Counted from the stretch's first letter, positions 18,209-27,754 are shown. The stretch: DNA of 64,000 bases from Lentzea guizhouensis (GCF_001701025.1 NZ_CP016793.1:7750001-7814000); one strand, 5' to 3'. The notes: generated by a model not told the origin, from the sequence alone. Program-made: numbers and translations.

Positions 18209-18486
18209 GCGGTCACCTCGGGCATCGGCTCACCGGCGCGGTAGACGGCGAGCAGGTCGTGGGTGCGGGTGTCGCGCACGGCGTTGAACCACCGGCGGCA
18301 CCCGGCGCTGTGGCTCCAGCGCTCGGCGAACGGGCCGCTCGGGTTCTCCCGGAAGAACACGTACCGCGCCCACTCCTCGTCGCTGAGCGCCGACGGGTCC
18401 CGCGGGTAGGCGACGTGGGCCTGGCCGCCGTAGTGGAACTCGGCTTCCTCGCGCGGCCCGCACCACGGGCACGGGATGAGTTGCAT
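18205..18486 (-). CDS. soxD: Sarcosine oxidase subunit delta
   Basis: A 93-residue zinc-binding subunit. The N-terminus MQLIPCPWCGPREEAEFHYG has the conserved CPWCG zinc-site pair and EFxYGG, with later family features WARYVFFRENPSGPFAERW and AGCRRWFNAVRDT. Its stop overlaps the start of soxA by four bases (ATGA) and it follows soxB by 22 bp. Confidence 0.94.
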   Translation of the reverse strand: MQLIPCPWCGPREEAEFHYGGQAHVAYPRDPSALSDEEWARYVFFRENPSGPFAERWSHSAGCRRWFNAVRDTRTHDLLAVYRAGEPMPEVTA

Positions 18487-18508
18487 GTCAGCTCTCCCTG
18501 GACTGGTT

Positions 18509-19747
18509 TCAGTGCGCCACGGCGGCGGCGCCGTGCTCGTCGACGAGGGCGCCGGTGGTGAAGCGCTCGAGGGTGAACGGCTCGTTGTACGGGTGCGGTT
18601 TGTCGTTCGCGACGGTGTGCGCGAAGCAGTCGCCGACGCCGGGCGTGGCCTTGAACCCGCCGGTGCCCCAGCCGCAGTTCAGGTACAGGCCACCGACCGG
18701 CGTGAGGCCGACGATCGGCGAGGCGTCCGGCGAGACGTCGACGATGCCCGCCCACGTCCGCAGCAGGTGGGCCCGCGCGAACACCGGGAACAGCTCCAGC
18801 GCCGCGGCCATCTGCTCCTCGACGACGTGGAACGACCCCCGCTGGCCGTAGCCGTTGTAGCTGTCGATGCCCGCGCCCATCACGAGCTCACCTTTGTGCG
18901 CCTGGGACACGTAGACGTGCACGGCGTTCGACATCACGACGGTCGGGTGCACGGGCTCCAGCAGCTCGGACACCAAGGCCTGCAACGGATGTGAGGCCAG
19001 CGGCAGCCGCAGCCCGACCATCTTCGCGAGCACCGAGCTGTGCCCGGCCGCGCACAACGCGACCTTGCCCGCCGCGATCCGGCCGCGAGAAGTCCGCACC
19101 GCGGTGATCCGGCCCTGCAGCGTCTCCAATCCGGTCACCTCGCAGTTCTGGATCAGGTCGACACCCATCGCGTGCGCGGCCCGCGCGTAGCCCCACGCCA
19201 CGTGGTCGTGCTTCGCGATGCCCGCACGCGGCTGGTAGGTCGCGCCCAGCACCGGGTGGCGCACGTCCGGCGAGGTGTTGACGATCGGGCAGATCTCCTT
19301 GACCCCGGCGGGATCCACCCACTCCGCGTCGATGCCGTTGAGCCGGTTGGCGTTGACCCGGCGGACGCTGTCGCGGACGTCCTGCAGGCTGTGCGCGAGG
19401 TTCAGCACGCCGCGCTGGTCGAACAGGATCGGGTAGCCGAGGTCGTCCTCCAGGCCTTCCCACAGCTTCAGCGAGTGCTCGTAGATGCCGGAGCTCTCGT
19501 CCCACAGGTAGTTCGACCGGATGATCGTGGTGTTGCGGGCCATGTTGCCGCCGGCGAGCCAGCCCTTCTCCAGCACCGCCACGTTCGTGATGCCGTGGAC
19601 CTTCGCCAGGTAGTAGGCGGTGGCCAGGCCGTGCCCGCCACCACCGACGACCACGACGTCGTAGGAGGCCTTGGGTTCCGGGTTGTCCCACAGGAAGTCC
19701 GGGGGCTCGGGCAGATGCGCCCCTGGTGGCTGATCCGTGCTGGTCAT
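18509..19747 (-). CDS. soxB: Sarcosine oxidase subunit beta
   Basis: The 412-residue FAD/FMN subunit and first gene of the operon. DAO-family fold: dinucleotide-binding [17 protein letters not shown] at residues 31-47, [13 protein letters not shown], and the C-terminal [22 protein letters not shown] flavin loop. A His in [16 protein letters not shown] (180 or 182) is near where the family attaches FMN covalently. ATG at 19747 is preceded by GGAGG eight bases upstream, better than an upstream in-frame ATG. Divergent from a GntR regulator, which probably controls the operon through the palindrome between them. Confidence 0.93.
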   Translation of the reverse strand: MTSTDQPPGAHLPEPPDFLWDNPEPKASYDVVVVGGGGHGLATAYYLAKVHGITNVAVLEKGWLAGGNMARNTTIIRSNYLWDESSGIYEHSLKLWEGLEDDLGYPILFDQRGVLNLAHSLQDVRDSVRRVNANRLNGIDAEWVDPAGVKEICPIVNTSPDVRHPVLGATYQPRAGIAKHDHVAWGYARAAHAMGVDLIQNCEVTGLETLQGRITAVRTSRGRIAAGKVALCAAGHSSVLAKMVGLRLPLASHPLQALVSELLEPVHPTVVMSNAVHVYVSQAHKGELVMGAGIDSYNGYGQRGSFHVVEEQMAAALELFPVFARAHLLRTWAGIVDVSPDASPIVGLTPVGGLYLNCGWGTGGFKATPGVGDCFAHTVANDKPHPYNEPFTLERFTTGALVDEHGAAAVAH

Positions 19748-19781
19748 GCGCGACGCCTCCAGCGAGGTCATCTGATCGACT

Positions 19782-19795
19782 ACTGGTATATCAGT
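19782..19795. promoter_or_regulatory. Probable GntR (FCD) operator at the soxB/regulator divergent promoter
   Basis: The 14-base sequence ACTGGTATATCAGT is an imperfect palindrome (12 of 14 positions symmetric) containing the GGTATA core familiar from FCD-type GntR operators. It lies 35 bp from the soxB start and 22 bp from the GntR start, the expected position for control of both. Confidence 0.55.
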
Positions 19796-19816
19796 CTGTG
19801 CGTTACCGTAGGACAC

Positions 19817-20476
19817 ATGAACGAACGGGTCAACGACGAGCCCGCGTCCGTCTCGCTCACCGACCAGGCGTACGCCGTGCTGCGCGACCGCCTGGTGATG
19901 CTGGAGATCAAGCCGGGCGAGCCCATCAACGAGGACCGGCTGCGCACCGAGCTCGGCGTCGGCCGCACCCCGATCCGCGAGGCGTTGAAGCGCCTGGAGC
20001 AGGAACGGCTCGTCGTCGCCTACCCGCGCCGCGGCACGTTCGCCACCGACGTGAACATCTCCGACCTCTCGCACATCTCCGAGGTCCGCCGCACGCTGGA
20101 GCCGCTGGCCGCCTCCGCCGCGGCCGAGCGGGCCACTGCGCAGGACAGGGCCGCCCTGACCGAGCTGCGGTCCCAGCTGGAGACCGCCGCCCGGCCCGGC
20201 GACAACACCGCACTGCTGCGCGACGACGTGGGCGTGCACCGGGCGATCTACCGGTGCGTGCACAACCCGTTCCTCGAGGACACCCTGATCTCCTACGACA
20301 ACCTGGCCACGCGGATCTGGTGCGTGTTCCTGCCGCGGCTGTCCGGCATGGCCGGTCACGTCGACGAGCACGTGCCGTTGCTGACCGCGATCGTCGACGG
20401 CGACGGCAAGAAGGCGGGCGAGCTCGCCTCCCAGCACGTCATCGGCTTCGAACGGGCGATCCGGGCTCTGATCTGA
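19817..20476 (+). CDS. GntR-family transcriptional regulator, FCD subfamily
   Basis: A 219-residue repressor-type protein. Residues 12-75 are a winged helix ([51 protein letters not shown]). The rest is an FCD ligand domain with conserved metal-site features ([57 protein letters not shown]). Divergent from soxB with only 69 bp between starts, so it most likely senses sarcosine or a related one-carbon metabolite and regulates soxBDAG. The ligand is inferred from context only. Confidence 0.9.
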   Translation: MNERVNDEPASVSLTDQAYAVLRDRLVMLEIKPGEPINEDRLRTELGVGRTPIREALKRLEQERLVVAYPRRGTFATDVNISDLSHISEVRRTLEPLAASAAAERATAQDRAALTELRSQLETAARPGDNTALLRDDVGVHRAIYRCVHNPFLEDTLISYDNLATRIWCVFLPRLSGMAGHVDEHVPLLTAIVDGDGKKAGELASQHVIGFERAIRALI

Positions 20477-20530
20477 CCTGGTCCGGCGCCCGCAACGCCA
20501 GACTGTCCGGCCGGATCCGGCGGCAGCTCG

Positions 20531-20577
20531 CCGTGCTACCCCGGTAGCACGGCGCGGTTCCCGCTACCGGGGTAGCG
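20531..20577. promoter_or_regulatory. Twin palindromes with shared CTACC/GGTAG arms
   Basis: Two perfect hairpins follow the GntR gene: 20531-20552 (10-bp stem, CCGTGCTACC arms, CC centre) and 20562-20577 (7-bp stem, CGCTACC arms, GG centre). Both contain CTACC-NN-GGTAG and their centres are 28 bp apart. They may terminate the GntR transcript or bind a regulator of the glycosyltransferase/two-component operon that begins 58 bp downstream. Confidence 0.5.
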
Positions 20578-20635
20578 CGCGCGGTGGGCGCCTCGGTAGG
20601 ACGATTCGGGCGGCTGGTTCTCCTAGCGTTCCGGT

Positions 20636-21745
20636 GTGCTCACCTCCCGTTCAGCGCCAGCCCTTCTCGCCGGTGCGTTCGTCCTCTTCGGACTGATCGC
20701 CTGGGTCCTGCGGCTGCCGCTCGGGCTCGACAGCGCGGTGTACCGGTCGGGGGCGCTGGCCGTGCTGACCGGCGAACCGTTGTACGAGCGCCTGGCCGCG
20801 ACGCCGGACTGGGCGGTCGACCTGCCGTTCACCTACCCGCCGATCGCGGCCGTGCTGTTCACGCCGCTCGCGGTGCTGCCGACCCAGTCGGCGTGGGCGG
20901 TGTTCGCGGTGAGTGCGGCTCTCGGTGTCGGCGCGGTGCTGCGGTGGACGACCGGCCGGGCGGCGTCACCGTTGCTGTTCGTGGTGGCGTTCAGCCTGGA
21001 ACCGGTGTGGCGGACGGTCGGGTACGGGCAGATCAACGTCCTGCTGATGGCCGTGGTGGTGTTCGCCGTGCTGCGGCCGAGCCGGTTCTCCGGTGTGCTG
21101 GTCGGGGTCGCGGCCGCGGTGAAGCTCACCCCGTTGATCTTCGTGCTGCACCTGCTGGTGACCGGCAGGACCAAGGACGCCGGGCGGGCGCTCGCGACGT
21201 TCGGCGGGCTGCAGCTGCTCGGGTTCCTGCTGCTGCCCGGTGACTCCGTGCGGTACTGGGGGTCGGCGGTCTTCCACGGCAACAACGCCACCGGCAACGG
21301 CTGGTACACCAACCAGTCGATCTCCGGGGCGGTGCAGCGGCTCACCGGGGGTGCCGGGTGGGCACCGGTACTGGTAGCAGTGCTCGGCGGGTGCTGCGTG
21401 ACCGCGGCGGCGGTGCTGGCGCGGAGGGCGCACCTGCGCGGTGAGGCCTTGGGCGCGTTGCTGGTCACGGCGTTCTGCGGAGTGCTGGTCAGCCCGATCT
21501 CCTGGACGCACCACTGGGTGTGGGTGGTGCCGCTGGTGGCGTTGTTGGGGCGCAGTCCCGTGCTGGTGCCCGTGTGGGCGGGCTTCGCGGCGTGGCCGAT
21601 GCTCGCGCCGTCGGGCAACGTCGTGGTGGACAACCTCTACGTCCTGGCCGCGCTGGCCGGTGGTGTGGTCGCATGGCGGCGCACCCGGCCGGACCGTGCG
21701 GTACGTTCGGCCATCGCGGGTGATCTTCCGGGGCGGTGGGGCTGA
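20636..21745 (+). CDS. GT87-family polyprenol-phosphate-mannose-dependent mannosyltransferase
   Basis: A 369-residue integral membrane glycosyltransferase of the GT-C class (DUF2029/GT87), like mycobacterial alpha-1,2-mannosyltransferases. About nine hydrophobic helices are visible. The first external loop carries LGLDSAVYRSG with the catalytic-type Asp; the family segments PLYERLAATPD, PFTYPPIAAVLFTPLAVLPT, GQINVLLMAVVV and AAAVKLTPLIFVLHLL follow. It would mannosylate cell-wall lipoglycans at the outer membrane face. GTG start at 20636. Its stop overlaps the sensor kinase start by one base (TGATG). Confidence 0.88.
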   Translation: MLTSRSAPALLAGAFVLFGLIAWVLRLPLGLDSAVYRSGALAVLTGEPLYERLAATPDWAVDLPFTYPPIAAVLFTPLAVLPTQSAWAVFAVSAALGVGAVLRWTTGRAASPLLFVVAFSLEPVWRTVGYGQINVLLMAVVVFAVLRPSRFSGVLVGVAAAVKLTPLIFVLHLLVTGRTKDAGRALATFGGLQLLGFLLLPGDSVRYWGSAVFHGNNATGNGWYTNQSISGAVQRLTGGAGWAPVLVAVLGGCCVTAAAVLARRAHLRGEALGALLVTAFCGVLVSPISWTHHWVWVVPLVALLGRSPVLVPVWAGFAAWPMLAPSGNVVVDNLYVLAALAGGVVAWRRTRPDRAVRSAIAGDLPGRWG

Positions 21746-22965
21746 TGGGCGTGCGGCAGTTCCTCGCCGCCGGTGGCGCCACCCTGTTCTCGGCGCGCCG
21801 GCTGGTCAGGACGCCGGGGCCGGCCGAGTGGCGGCGGATCCGGCTCGTGCTCACCTTCGGCGCCGCGGCGTGGGTGGTGTTCCTCAACGTCGTCGGCCCG
21901 GCCGAGCTGACCTTCAGCCACCCGTCGGTCCCCGCGTGGTGGTTCACCGGGTTCGCCGTCGCCGCGGTGGTGCTGACCCTCGTGCACCCGCTGTGGGCGT
22001 GGCGGGTTCTCGCCGTCACGATGGCGCTGGAACCGGTGGTCCTGGGGGGCCTGCGCTCCGCCTGGGGCTGGCCGTGGACGCCCGGCACGGTCCTCGCGGC
22101 CGGCGCGGTGCTGCTCACGGTCGCCCAGACCTACCGCCAGGCCGTGCTGGTGTGGGTGTTCTTCTTCTCGATGGTCGTCGTGTGGGCGCACATGTGGGAC
22201 TACCGGGACATCTTCCTGGTGAGCGCCATCGTGGGCGGCGTGCTGGTGGTCGGCAACGCGATGCGGCTGCGGCGGGTCGCGGAGGACGAGCGCAACGAGC
22301 AGTCCCGCCGCCGCGAGGTCGAGGAGGTCCGCGCGGCCACCCTGGAGGAACGCGCGGTGATCGCCCGCGAGCTGCACGACGTGGTGGCGCACCACATGTC
22401 CGTGCTGGCGCTGCGGGCCGGCAGCGCGCGCTACCGGTTCCCCGGTCTCCCGCCGGAGCTGGTCGGCGAGTTCACCGAGATGCAGGAGACGGCCCGCGAG
22501 GGGTTGACGGAGATGCGGCGCCTGCTGGGCGTGCTGCGCAACTCCGACGGCCGTGCCGAAACGGCCCCGCAGCCGCGGGTGGAGCAGATCGCCGAGCTGG
22601 TCGACCGGTTGCGGGGTGCGGGTGTGGCGGTGACGTTGCAGATCGGCGGCGACGTGCAGGGCGTGCCGGACGGTGTCGCGCTGTCGGCGTACCGGATCGC
22701 GCAGGAGGCGTTGAGCAACGCCGTCCGCCACGCCCCCGGGTCCTGTGTGGACGTCCGGGTGACGGCCGCGGACGGTTTGGAGCTGGTGGTGGAGAACGGT
22801 CCTGCCGCCGGTCCGGCGCCCGCCGCGGACGACCGGGCCAAGCACGGCCTGCTGGGCATGCGGGAACGGGTGGCGACCCTGCACGGCACGTTCCGCGCGG
22901 GTCCGGGCGAACGGGGTGGTTTCGTCGTGGCGGTCACGCTGCCGTTGACCGGGAACGAGGGATGA
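21745..22965 (+). CDS. Sensor histidine kinase, NarL/DesK-type (HisKA_3)
   Basis: A 406-residue membrane kinase. Residues 30-175 hold about five transmembrane helices without a large external domain. The dimerisation and phosphoacceptor box EERAVIARELHDVVAHHMSV places the phospho-His at 211. An HATPase domain follows (AYRIAQEALSNAVRHAPGS, HGLLGMRERVATLHGTF). ATG 21745 is coupled to the mannosyltransferase stop; an in-frame GTG nine bases earlier is less likely. The membrane-embedded sensor suggests detection of envelope stress or a membrane-active compound (inference). Partner regulator is the next gene. Confidence 0.92.
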   Translation: MGVRQFLAAGGATLFSARRLVRTPGPAEWRRIRLVLTFGAAAWVVFLNVVGPAELTFSHPSVPAWWFTGFAVAAVVLTLVHPLWAWRVLAVTMALEPVVLGGLRSAWGWPWTPGTVLAAGAVLLTVAQTYRQAVLVWVFFFSMVVVWAHMWDYRDIFLVSAIVGGVLVVGNAMRLRRVAEDERNEQSRRREVEEVRAATLEERAVIARELHDVVAHHMSVLALRAGSARYRFPGLPPELVGEFTEMQETAREGLTEMRRLLGVLRNSDGRAETAPQPRVEQIAELVDRLRGAGVAVTLQIGGDVQGVPDGVALSAYRIAQEALSNAVRHAPGSCVDVRVTAADGLELVVENGPAAGPAPAADDRAKHGLLGMRERVATLHGTFRAGPGERGGFVVAVTLPLTGNEG

Positions 22966-23636
22966 CCGCGGTGGACACCCGAGTGCTGATCGTCGACGAC
23001 CAGACCATGGTCCGGCAGAGCTTCCACGCCGTCCTCGCCGCCCAGCCCGACATCACCGTGGTCGGCGAGGCGGGCAACGGTGCCGACGCCGTGCGGGCGG
23101 CGACCCGGCACCGCCCCGACGTGGTGCTGATGGACGTCCGCATGCCCGTGATGGACGGTCTCGAAGCCACCAAGCAGATCCTCGGCAACCCGGACCTCTC
23201 GGTCCGCGTCCTCATGCTCACCACCTTCGACGTCGACGAGTACGTCTACGGCGCGCTGCGGGTGGGCGCCTCCGGGTTCCTGCTGAAGGACGCCCCGCTG
23301 GAGGACCTCGTCAACGCCGTGCGCGTGATCGCCGCCGGCAACGCCCTCTTCGCACCCGCCGTGACCCGCCGCCTGGTGGCCGAGTTCGCCGCCCGCCGCC
23401 CCGACCCGGTGCGCTCCGACCGCGCGGACCGGCTGACCGCGCAGGAGCTGAAGGTGCTGCGGCTGGTCGCGCGCGGGTTGTCGAACACGGAGATCGCGGC
23501 GGCGCTGGTCATCGTGGAGCAGACGGCGAAGACGCACGTGAGCCGGGTGTTCGCGAAGCTGGGGGTGCGGGACCGGGCGCAGGCGATCGTGGCGGCCTAC
23601 GAGATGGGGATCGTCGTGCCGGGAGACGGAAATTAG
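22962..23636 (+). CDS. Two-component response regulator, NarL/LuxR family
   Basis: A 224-residue regulator: receiver domain (VLIVDDQTMVRQSFHAVL, phospho-Asp 58 in VVLMDVRMPVMDG, Lys in ASGFLLKDAPLEDL) and a C-terminal LuxR helix-turn-helix (LTAQELKVLRLVARGLSNTE, EQTAKTHVSRVFAKLGVRDR). The start overlaps the kinase stop (ATGA). It may bind the twin palindromes upstream of the operon, a guess based on position. Confidence 0.95.
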   Translation: MTAVDTRVLIVDDQTMVRQSFHAVLAAQPDITVVGEAGNGADAVRAATRHRPDVVLMDVRMPVMDGLEATKQILGNPDLSVRVLMLTTFDVDEYVYGALRVGASGFLLKDAPLEDLVNAVRVIAAGNALFAPAVTRRLVAEFAARRPDPVRSDRADRLTAQELKVLRLVARGLSNTEIAAALVIVEQTAKTHVSRVFAKLGVRDRAQAIVAAYEMGIVVPGDGN

Positions 23637-23673
23637 CTTCGGCCCGCGGCCCTGCCGGGCTTAGCCTGCCTGG

Positions 23674-24666
23674 ATGCTGCAGGGGGAGATTGACCGCATT
23701 GCCGCGGAGAAGAACTTCTCCGGCGTGGTCTCGGTCGACCACGCCGGTGATGTCGAGCTCGCGCAGGCCTACGGGCTCGCCAACCGCGCCTACCAGGTGC
23801 CCAACACGCTCGAGACGAGGTTCGGCGCCGCCAGTGGCAGCAAGGGGTTCACCGCCCTGGCCGTGCTGTCGCTGGTCCGCGAGGGGGTGCTGGACCTCTC
23901 GACCACCGCCCGGTCGTTGCTCGGCGACGACCTGCCGCTGATCGCGGACGACGTGACGGTGGAGCACCTGCTCACGCACACGTCCGGCATCGGCGACTAC
24001 CTCGACGAGGAGTCGGACTACGACCTCACCGACTACGTCATCGGCGCGGCGCACGAGCTGACCACGACCGAGGCGTTCTTGCCGTTGCTCGACGGGCATC
24101 CGACGAAGTTCCCGGCCGGGGAACGGTTCGGGTACAACAACGGCGGGTTCGTGGTGCTCGCGCTGCTGGCCGAGCGGGCCAGCGGGGTCGGTTACCACGA
24201 CCTCGTGCGGGAGCGGGTGCTCAAACCCGCGGGCATGACGAGGACCGACTTCCTGCGCTCGGACGAGCTGCCGGGCGACGCGGCCGTGGGCTACCTGCCG
24301 ATCGACGGTGTGGACCGGTCGAACGTGTTCCACCTGCCGGTGCTCGCGACCGGCGACGGCGGGATCCACACCACGGCGGCCGACATGTCGGCGTTCTGGC
24401 GCGCGTTGTTCGCCGGGCAGATCGTGGACGACGTCGCCGAGGTCGTGCGGCCTCGGGTCGACGTGCCGGAGGAGGAGCCGGTGCAGTACGCGCGGGGGTT
24501 CTGGGTGCGCGGTGGCACCGACACGGTGATGCTCATCGGCAGCGACGCCGGGGTGTCGTTCAAGTCGACGCACGACCCGCACACGCACACCACGCGCACC
24601 GTGCTGTCCAACACCTCCGACGGTGCCTGGCCGATCGCGCGCGCTATCTCCGGCGGAAAATGGTGA
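23674..24666 (+). CDS. Serine hydrolase of the beta-lactamase/PBP4* family
   Basis: A 330-residue class C-like serine hydrolase. The nucleophile motif SxxK is seen as ASGSKGFTALAVLSL, followed by VTVEHLLTHTSGIGDYLDE and the YxN motif in RFGYNNGGFVVLALLAERAS. The late segment TGDGGIHTTAADMSAFWRAL is also typical. There is no signal peptide, so it is probably a cytoplasmic esterase or peptidase rather than a secreted beta-lactamase. Its end overlaps the convergent glycosyltransferase gene by 23 bp. Confidence 0.87.
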   Translation: MLQGEIDRIAAEKNFSGVVSVDHAGDVELAQAYGLANRAYQVPNTLETRFGAASGSKGFTALAVLSLVREGVLDLSTTARSLLGDDLPLIADDVTVEHLLTHTSGIGDYLDEESDYDLTDYVIGAAHELTTTEAFLPLLDGHPTKFPAGERFGYNNGGFVVLALLAERASGVGYHDLVRERVLKPAGMTRTDFLRSDELPGDAAVGYLPIDGVDRSNVFHLPVLATGDGGIHTTAADMSAFWRALFAGQIVDDVAEVVRPRVDVPEEEPVQYARGFWVRGGTDTVMLIGSDAGVSFKSTHDPHTHTTRTVLSNTSDGAWPIARAISGGKW

Positions 24667-26245
24667 TCGAGTGGCCGACGTCGTCGACCGGTGTGCTCCC
24701 GGCGATCAACGCCTTCAGCCGGTCATCCGCCTTGGCGATGGCGGAGTTGGAGATGACGAGCAGACCGCGCACCTGGTCCGGGGGCACGGTGCGCGGGTCG
24801 GCGGCGTTGATCCCGTAGTACGACGGCACTCCGGCGCCCTTGTACACCAGCCACACCCGCTCGCCGGGGTAGCGCTGCAGACGCGTGGCCAGCCGCGTGA
24901 GGTCCTGGCCCCAGTCGACGTTCGAGTCGTGCAGGTGCAGGTGGGTCCGCGCCGGACCGCCGAACGCCTCGTTCGAGTACGGCAGGTAGTGCGGGAACGT
25001 CCGCAGTGAGCTGACCGCCACGAACGCGACCAGCACCCCCACCACGACCGGTGCCCACCTCCGCCGCAGCGCGACCACGGACGCCGCGGCCACCGCGAGG
25101 AACACCGGCACGAAGATCGCGTACCGCACGCCGAGGTCACGGCTGCCGGTCATCGCCGCCGCCAGCAGCACGGCGACCGGCGCGAGCACGTACGGCGCGG
25201 CCGGGCGCAGCCGCGGAACCCGGAGCAGCGCGACGACTCCGGCCAGCCACAGCACCAGCGCGCCCAGCGGTGTCTTCACCAGCAGCGCGGCCGGCAGGTA
25301 GTACCAGCGCGAGCCCTCGTAGTGCGTGCCGAACAGGTACCCGCCCCACACCCGGTCCTCCATGCCGAACTGCACCCGCATCCCGTCGCGGTACGGCTGC
25401 GGGAACGGCAACCAGTCCAGGACCGCACGCCCTGACAGGTCCGCCGGCGACTCCCAGCGCAGCAACGGGTCCACGGCCAGGTAGGACGCCCACACCACCG
25501 CGACCGCGACCAGCGCGGCCACCGCCGGCCTGCGAACGTCCCGAACGGACAGTGCGGCCAGGAGCACCAGCACCGGGACCGCCGCCAGCGCGCTCATCTT
25601 CGTGGCGACCGCCGCCCCGAGCGCAAGCCCGGCCAACGGCAGACAGCTGGCCTTTCCGCGGGCCCGCCACACCAGCCAGACCGAGGTCAGCAGGAACCCG
25701 GCGGCGGGCACGTCGAGCGTGGCCAGCGAACCGTGTGCGACCACGTCCGGCGAGAACGCGTACAGCGCGAGCGCCACGAACCCACCGGCAGGGCCGAACA
25801 GGTCGCGGGCGAACGCGAACACCACCAGCCCGAAGAGCAGCGTCAGCACGATCATCGGCAGGCGCGCCGCCAGCAACAGGCGCTGGGGATCGTTGCCCGC
25901 CTCGTACAGCACGTGCCGCCCGAGCTCGGTCTGGTCACCGGCGAACCCCGGATCGACGCGCGCGCCGGTGAACACCAGCCCGGTCGCCATGACCAGCTTG
26001 CCCAGCGGCGGGTGCTCGGGGTTGTAGCGCAGGCTGTGCTGGTGGAGCTGCACGACCGTCGCACCGACGTAGACCGGTTCGTCGACGGTCGGCGCCTGCC
26101 GCACCGCGGTGGTGATCATCGCGATCGCCATCTGCACCAGCAGCACCACCGCGACCAGCACGAACAGCCAGCGCCGGTTGGTCACCGGCGGCAGGTCGCG
26201 CGCCGCTGTCCCGCGCGTGCCCGGCAGCTCTGCGACCCGCGACAA
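24644..26245 (-). CDS. PMT/ArnT-like phospholipid-carrier-dependent glycosyltransferase (TTG start)
   Basis: A 533-residue GT-C membrane enzyme of the PMT_2/GT39 group. The first external loop has APTVDEPVYVGATVVQLHQ with the catalytic Asp-Glu, then RYNPEHPPLGKLVMA, typical of this family; about eleven membrane helices follow. The tail has SNVDWGQDLTRLATRL and GAGVPSYYGINAADPR. It would transfer a sugar from a polyprenol carrier outside the membrane. The start is TTG at 26245, chosen because GGAGGG lies eight bases upstream; GTG 26185 has no ribosome site. Convergent with the serine hydrolase. Confidence 0.85.
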   Translation of the reverse strand: MSRVAELPGTRGTAARDLPPVTNRRWLFVLVAVVLLVQMAIAMITTAVRQAPTVDEPVYVGATVVQLHQHSLRYNPEHPPLGKLVMATGLVFTGARVDPGFAGDQTELGRHVLYEAGNDPQRLLLAARLPMIVLTLLFGLVVFAFARDLFGPAGGFVALALYAFSPDVVAHGSLATLDVPAAGFLLTSVWLVWRARGKASCLPLAGLALGAAVATKMSALAAVPVLVLLAALSVRDVRRPAVAALVAVAVVWASYLAVDPLLRWESPADLSGRAVLDWLPFPQPYRDGMRVQFGMEDRVWGGYLFGTHYEGSRWYYLPAALLVKTPLGALVLWLAGVVALLRVPRLRPAAPYVLAPVAVLLAAAMTGSRDLGVRYAIFVPVFLAVAAASVVALRRRWAPVVVGVLVAFVAVSSLRTFPHYLPYSNEAFGGPARTHLHLHDSNVDWGQDLTRLATRLQRYPGERVWLVYKGAGVPSYYGINAADPRTVPPDQVRGLLVISNSAIAKADDRLKALIAGSTPVDDVGHSITIFRRR

Positions 26246-26300
26246 CCCCGGTGTCCCTCCGTCTTGGGAGAACTACCCCTCGCTACGGGAACGGAACGCG

Positions 26301-26323
26301 CGGCGCTGAGGTTGTCAGCGCCG
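26301..26323. promoter_or_regulatory. Perfect 9-bp hairpin in a divergent intergenic region
   Basis: CGGCGCTGA at 26301-26309 pairs exactly with TCAGCGCCG at 26315-26323 around a 5-nt loop. It lies between the divergent glycosyltransferase (start 26245) and oxidoreductase (start 26412) genes, so an operator or leader hairpin is more likely than a terminator. Confidence 0.4.
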
Positions 26324-26411
26324 CCGGGCAGAAGTGACCTGGGACACGCCGTGTCACGAAGTTCGGCCGCGTGGCGTCTTCATGCCGATTCCGAAGACGG
26401 AGGAGGCAGTC

Positions 26412-27618
26412 ATGGCGGGCAACACGCACGTGGTCGTGGTCGGTGGTGGGTACGCGGGTGTGATGGCGGCGAACCGGTTGACGCTGCGCGAGGACGTCGC
26501 GGTGACGCTGGTCAACCCGCGGCCCGAGTTCGTCCACCGGGTCCGCCTGCACCAGCTGGTGGGCGGGTCGGACGACGCGGTCGTCGCCTACCGGGACGTC
26601 CTGGCGCAGGGCGTCCGGCTGGTGGTGGACGCGGCGGAGGTGATCAACGCGGCGGAGCGGACGGTCACGCTCGCCGGCGGTTCCCCGCTCGGCTACGACT
26701 ACCTCGTCTACGCCGTGGGCAGCGGCAACGCCGAACCGGACGTGCCGGGGGCGGCCGAGTTCGCCCACCCCATCGCCACGCTGGAAGCGGCCCGGCGACT
26801 GCGTTCGGTTCTCGACGACGCGGCCGTGACGGCCCCGGTGACGGTGGTGGGCGCCGGGCCGACGGGCATCGAGACCGCGGCCGAGCTGGCCGAGCCGGGT
26901 CGCCGGGTCACGCTGGTCTGCGGCGGCGTCCTCGGTCCGTACCTGCACGCCCGCGGCCGCCGCTCGGTCGCGAGGCGGCTGGCCGCGCTGGGCGTGACGG
27001 TCGTCGAGGGCCACGCCGCGAAGGTGGTGGCGGTCGGCCGCGACGCCGTGCGCCTGGCCGACGTCGTGAGCTGCCCAGTGAGGTCACCATCTGGACAGCC
27101 GGTTTCGGCGTTCCCGACCTCGCCACCCGCAGCGGCTCAGCACCGACACCGCGGGCCGTCTGCTCACCGACGAGACGCTGACGAGCGTGGACGACGAGCG
27201 CGTCCTCGGCCGGGACGCCGCGGCGCCGTCCGGCCTGCCGCTGCGGATGAGCTGCCTCAACGCGATCCCGCTGGCCGCGCGGGCCGCCGACACCGTGCTC
27301 AGCCGGCTCGCGGGTGACCGGCCGGAGCCGCTGCACCAGGGGTTCTACGCCCAGTGCGTCAGCCTGGGCCGCGGCGCCGGCATCTTCCAGCTCGCGAACA
27401 GGTCGGACGTCGCGATCGGGCTGCACCTCGGCGGCGGTCTGGCGGCCAAGGTCAAGGAGACCATCTGCGAGGGCATCCCCGGCCACCTGGCAGGTGAGGC
27501 CCGCAAGCCCGGTTCGTACCGCCTGCACCAGCTGCCGGGAGGTGCCGCGCGGCGCAGGCGGTTGCTGGACGCCCACTCCGACGCCGGTTCGCGGGGAACT
27601 GTCGGCCCACGAGCGTGA
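26412..27618 (+). CDS. NDH-2-like NAD(P)/FAD-dependent oxidoreductase, two frameshifts
   Basis: A pyridine nucleotide-disulfide oxidoreductase_2 fold of about 402 residues if repaired. FAD motif HVVVVGGGYAGVMAANRL is at residues 6-23; YDYLVYAVGSG and the NAD motif VTVVGAGPTGIETAAELAE follow; the C-terminal half has VTIWTAGFGVPDLA and NAIPLAARAADTVL. The frame shifts near 27068 (one G lacking in GTCGTG-AGCTG) and near 27135; one added base at each place joins the three segments into a normal protein. ATG 26412 follows GGAGGAGG. It may oxidise NADH into the quinone pool or act as a general reductase. Sequence error and real inactivation are both possible. Confidence 0.82.
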
Positions 27619-27754
27619 ACGGCTTCCGCTACCCGATGTCGGCTGACCATCAGCGGCCTGCTGGCCGGTGCGAGCCTGGTGCCGGTCGCGCGACCACGGC
27701 GAAACAGTCCACGCTGACTTGGCTTGAGCAGAGTCAGCGCGTACCGTCCTGACT

